Made by a program: the position numbers and the translations under genes
Notes under the pieces: generated by a model
Seen by the model: the letters and a program-made list of their open reading frames with translations, nothing else
The model's database searches: none
Told to the model about the DNA's origin: nothing
Source: a virus
Direction: 5' to 3' (one strand)
DNA: 31,679 nucleotides
Virus record (IMG/VR): IMGVR_UViG_3300026321_000011
Location: 1 to 31,679 of that record
Part shown: in pieces, positions 29,876-31,679 of the stretch
How the letters are laid out: every line of letters begins with the position of its first letter
Position numbering within the stretch: the stretch's first letter is position 1

Positions 29876-30742
29876 TTAATTAGCCTGTCCGAATTCGCCA
29901 AATGGATTTCCTTCACTAAAGTCAAGGATACCATCTGCCTGTGTTTCAAGTGTAAAGTTCTGATCAAAGTCAGAGCTAGTATTATTTAGGGTATTATATG
30001 AGGCTGTAGTCCAAGCAGCACCAGATGTTTGACCAGTAATGGTCTCTGGTATTGAGAATATTCCAGTTCTATTAAACAATTGAAGTTGTCTATTAGTACT
30101 ATCCCAAGCCTTAACTTCAGCAGTTACATTAGATGTACCACCAGCAACTACCTCACCAACAGTGAAGTCATTGGTACCACCCTCAGCAAAGTTGACTGTA
30201 ATAGCAACAGAGAAGTCCTGTTCGATCTTATCTATAGCAGCAACACCAGTTGCAATGGTCTCATCACCAAACTCAAAGAGTTCACAACGTAATGTCCAAG
30301 TATGGATCTTACCTAACTGGAAGAACGGTTGCTCATAATCAACGTATTGTATTTGAAATAATTTATTTGCTAGAGGGAAGTAAACTAAATCTCCTTCATT
30401 TGGTCTACCCTCTACTATTAATGTAGCATTATCATCAACTGCAGCAGTGAATCTAGTACGTGATATAACAAAGTTAACCTGATCTGATATACGTACACCA
30501 AACTTACTGTACATATCTCCATCACCACCAAACCCATTCACACTCTCTACGTATGCTTCTATTTCATATGCAGCATTAAACGCAGATAAACTATCCTCAG
30601 TAAATACCGTATTCTGGTTTACTAAGGATCGTGGCATATAGTACACATTTTTACCGAACATTTTTATCTGTTCTATAACAAGTTCTCCAACGAGATCCTG
30701 TTCACCAGTAGTACCTTGTGTAAAATAAGTGTTAGTTGCCAT
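29876..30742 (-). CDS. gp14: Neck protein gp14
   Basis: The neck protein that, with gp13, joins the head to the tail. It has 288 residues (T4: 256). The signature IKMFGKNVYYMPRSLVNQNT near the N-terminus and DMYSKFGVRISDQVNFVISR, VYFPLANKLFQIQYVDYEQP and LGKIHTWTLRCELFEFGDE are typical of the family. Residues about 185-255 form an insertion-like, Thr/Gly/Val-rich beta module (FTVGEVVAGGTSNVTAEVKA) not found in T4 gp14 and probably displayed outside. It starts at the gp13 stop codon. Confidence 0.94.
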   Translation of the reverse strand: MATNTYFTQGTTGEQDLVGELVIEQIKMFGKNVYYMPRSLVNQNTVFTEDSLSAFNAAYEIEAYVESVNGFGGDGDMYSKFGVRISDQVNFVISRTRFTAAVDDNATLIVEGRPNEGDLVYFPLANKLFQIQYVDYEQPFFQLGKIHTWTLRCELFEFGDETIATGVAAIDKIEQDFSVAITVNFAEGGTNDFTVGEVVAGGTSNVTAEVKAWDSTNRQLQLFNRTGIFSIPETITGQTSGAAWTTASYNTLNNTSSDFDQNFTLETQADGILDFSEGNPFGEFGQAN

Positions 30743-31542
30743 TAGCCAATCATATCTAGTGGTGGAGTTTCATAAGTAAGTCTCAACTCTTCTTCTAACT
30801 TAGTAAGTTCCTCTACTGCATCACTATAAATCTTTTCACCGTTAAGAGTAACTCCGCCAGGAAGTTGTACATTCTGGAATTTAGTGAGGTTCATTCCCCA
30901 CTGCTTCTTAATCATAGAAGTTGAATAATCCTTTAACCAAACTGCATTGTATATCTTAGTCCAGTTAGTAGGATCTAATGCACGTACACAATCTATAATT
31001 ACATAGTCACCTTCTATCACATCAGTGTCAGCATCAAAGTCCATATAGAGACGACCTTGAGTTGGCATAAATCTGGTAGGTTTCATTCCTTCTAAGAGGA
31101 AGTTAATAGTTTCCAAATGAGTTTGGATCATAAAGTAATGATAGAACTGTGTAGATGTAAAATCATACAAGTCATTCAATCTTATCTGATACCTAATATC
31201 AAACATATTAGGTGTACCCTTATCTTGGAAAGTAAATATGCCATTCACACTTCTAATATGATCAGGCATTATTATGTAATTATTCTGAGTTTTAAACTCA
31301 GTAGTATTATCAGCACCAAGTTCAGTAGTATCAGCAGCAAAATTGGCTACATCAGCTGCTGTAAATTGATGTTTTAAATAAACTTTTTCAGCACCTTCGT
31401 AATGAAATTCTTGGAATTTTTCAATAGAATAATCTAGAGCATCATCTATCTGGTCATCGGAAACATTAATCTCCAATACTGGTTTACCCAGTCTCCGAAG
31501 ACAATACTCCTTAAGAGTTGCTTTTGAATTTGGTTGTGCCAT
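30742..31542 (-). CDS. gp13: Neck protein gp13
   Basis: The head completion/neck protein that interacts with gp14. It has 266 residues against 309 in T4, the shorter form of cyanophages. Features are KATLKEYCLRRLGKPVLEIN, VSDDQIDDALDYSIEKFQEF, IMPDHIRSVNGIFTFQDKGT, YHYFMIQTHLETINFLLEGM and VWLKDYSTSMIKKQWGMNLT. The last segments are strongly conserved in the family. It follows the structural protein at the window edge after four bases and overlaps the gp14 start by one base. Confidence 0.94.
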   Translation of the reverse strand: MAQPNSKATLKEYCLRRLGKPVLEINVSDDQIDDALDYSIEKFQEFHYEGAEKVYLKHQFTAADVANFAADTTELGADNTTEFKTQNNYIIMPDHIRSVNGIFTFQDKGTPNMFDIRYQIRLNDLYDFTSTQFYHYFMIQTHLETINFLLEGMKPTRFMPTQGRLYMDFDADTDVIEGDYVIIDCVRALDPTNWTKIYNAVWLKDYSTSMIKKQWGMNLTKFQNVQLPGGVTLNGEKIYSDAVEELTKLEEELRLTYETPPLDMIG

Positions 31543-31546
31543 TTAC

Positions 31547-31679
31547 TTATCTTGTGAGAGCAGCGAGTGCAGCCTTAATATGTGCAACGGTTGTTACACT
31601 AGCGTCATTACCAATAGCATTTAATTCAGTGTAAATTGCGTCAATGTCAGTGTCGTTAGTACCTGACTGAGTACCTTGT
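31547..31679 (-). CDS. Partial CDS (C-terminus only), structural protein
   Basis: The open frame entering the window reads QGTQSGTNDTDIDAIYTELN and ends HIKAALAALTR before a stop at 31547. Its Gly/Thr/Asn-rich style and location directly upstream of gp13 suggest the end of a large virion structural or fibre-type protein, as found at this place in cyanophages. Only 43 codons are visible, so the product cannot be named. Confidence 0.75.
   Translation of the reverse strand, partial: QGTQSGTNDTDIDAIYTELNAIGNDASVTTVAHIKAALAALTR

Noticed and set aside
1-31679. tRNA genes, CRISPR arrays, insertion sequences, photosynthesis genes
   Set aside because: No cloverleaf, repeat-spacer pattern, transposase or psbA/psbD/hli-type protein was seen on either strand, though this was by eye and a tRNA search program was not run.

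Overview
This window looks like part of the genome of a marine T4-like myovirus, most likely a cyanophage of the Prochlorococcus/Synechococcus type. The gene order from neck through terminase, tail, portal, protease, scaffold and capsid to recombination, late sigma, clamp and clamp loader matches the T4-type core. The cobS/cobT-like pair, 2-oxoglutarate oxygenases, and the small genes around gp16-gp17 and gp55-gp47 are typical of cyanophages. No photosynthesis gene, tRNA, integrase or insertion sequence was recognised, so the host is inferred from gene content only. Every supported gene lies on the minus strand, so transcription runs from high to low coordinates.

Right to left, the layout is as follows. 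(1) 31.7-28.6 kb: the end of a structural protein, neck proteins gp13 and gp14, tail completion protein gp15 and small terminase gp16. (2) 28.6-25.1 kb: an accessory block between gp16 and the large terminase. It holds an uncharacterised Ser/Thr/Gly-rich protein, a basic protein, a Lys/Ala-rich protein, three small proteins (two with zinc-binding patterns), a 59-residue single-span membrane protein and an SNase-type nuclease. (3) 25.1-14.6 kb: gp17, a Cys4 protein, sheath gp18, tube gp19, portal gp20, a small prohead-core candidate, protease gp21, scaffold gp22 and major capsid gp23, ended by a strong terminator. (4) 14.6-7.1 kb: a small gene, gp3, UvsY, UvsW, an Sm-like protein, late sigma gp55, and gp47/gp46 with small genes between, then an oxygenase. 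(5) 7.1-4.3 kb: two small unknown genes and a large VWA/metallopeptidase-like CobT protein ended by a second terminator. (6) 4.3-0 kb: CobS-like AAA+ ATPase, a 54-residue gene, a DUF3310-like gene, sliding clamp gp45, clamp loader gp44, two small genes, a second oxygenase and the start of another gene. Many genes in this last block are joined by ATGA overlaps.

Regulation can partly be read from the sequence. T4-type late promoter motifs (TATAAATA, GATAAATA, AATAAATA or CTAAATA on the minus strand) precede gp18, gp20, the gp67-like gene, gp22, gp3, the nuclease gene and several small genes. A host-like sigma-70 promoter with an overlapping palindrome lies in front of gp55, whose product would in turn activate the late promoters. 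Two hairpin-plus-T-run terminators follow gp23 and the cobT-like gene.

The most interesting part is the accessory block between gp16 and gp17. Three proteins there carry a short leader that resembles the capsid-targeting peptide of T4 internal proteins, including a 32-residue protein that is little more than this leader plus a CCHC zinc knuckle. They are candidates for proteins packaged in the head and delivered with the DNA. The CobS/CobT pair, with a zincin-like HExxH motif in CobT and no CobN in the window, is the second point of interest.
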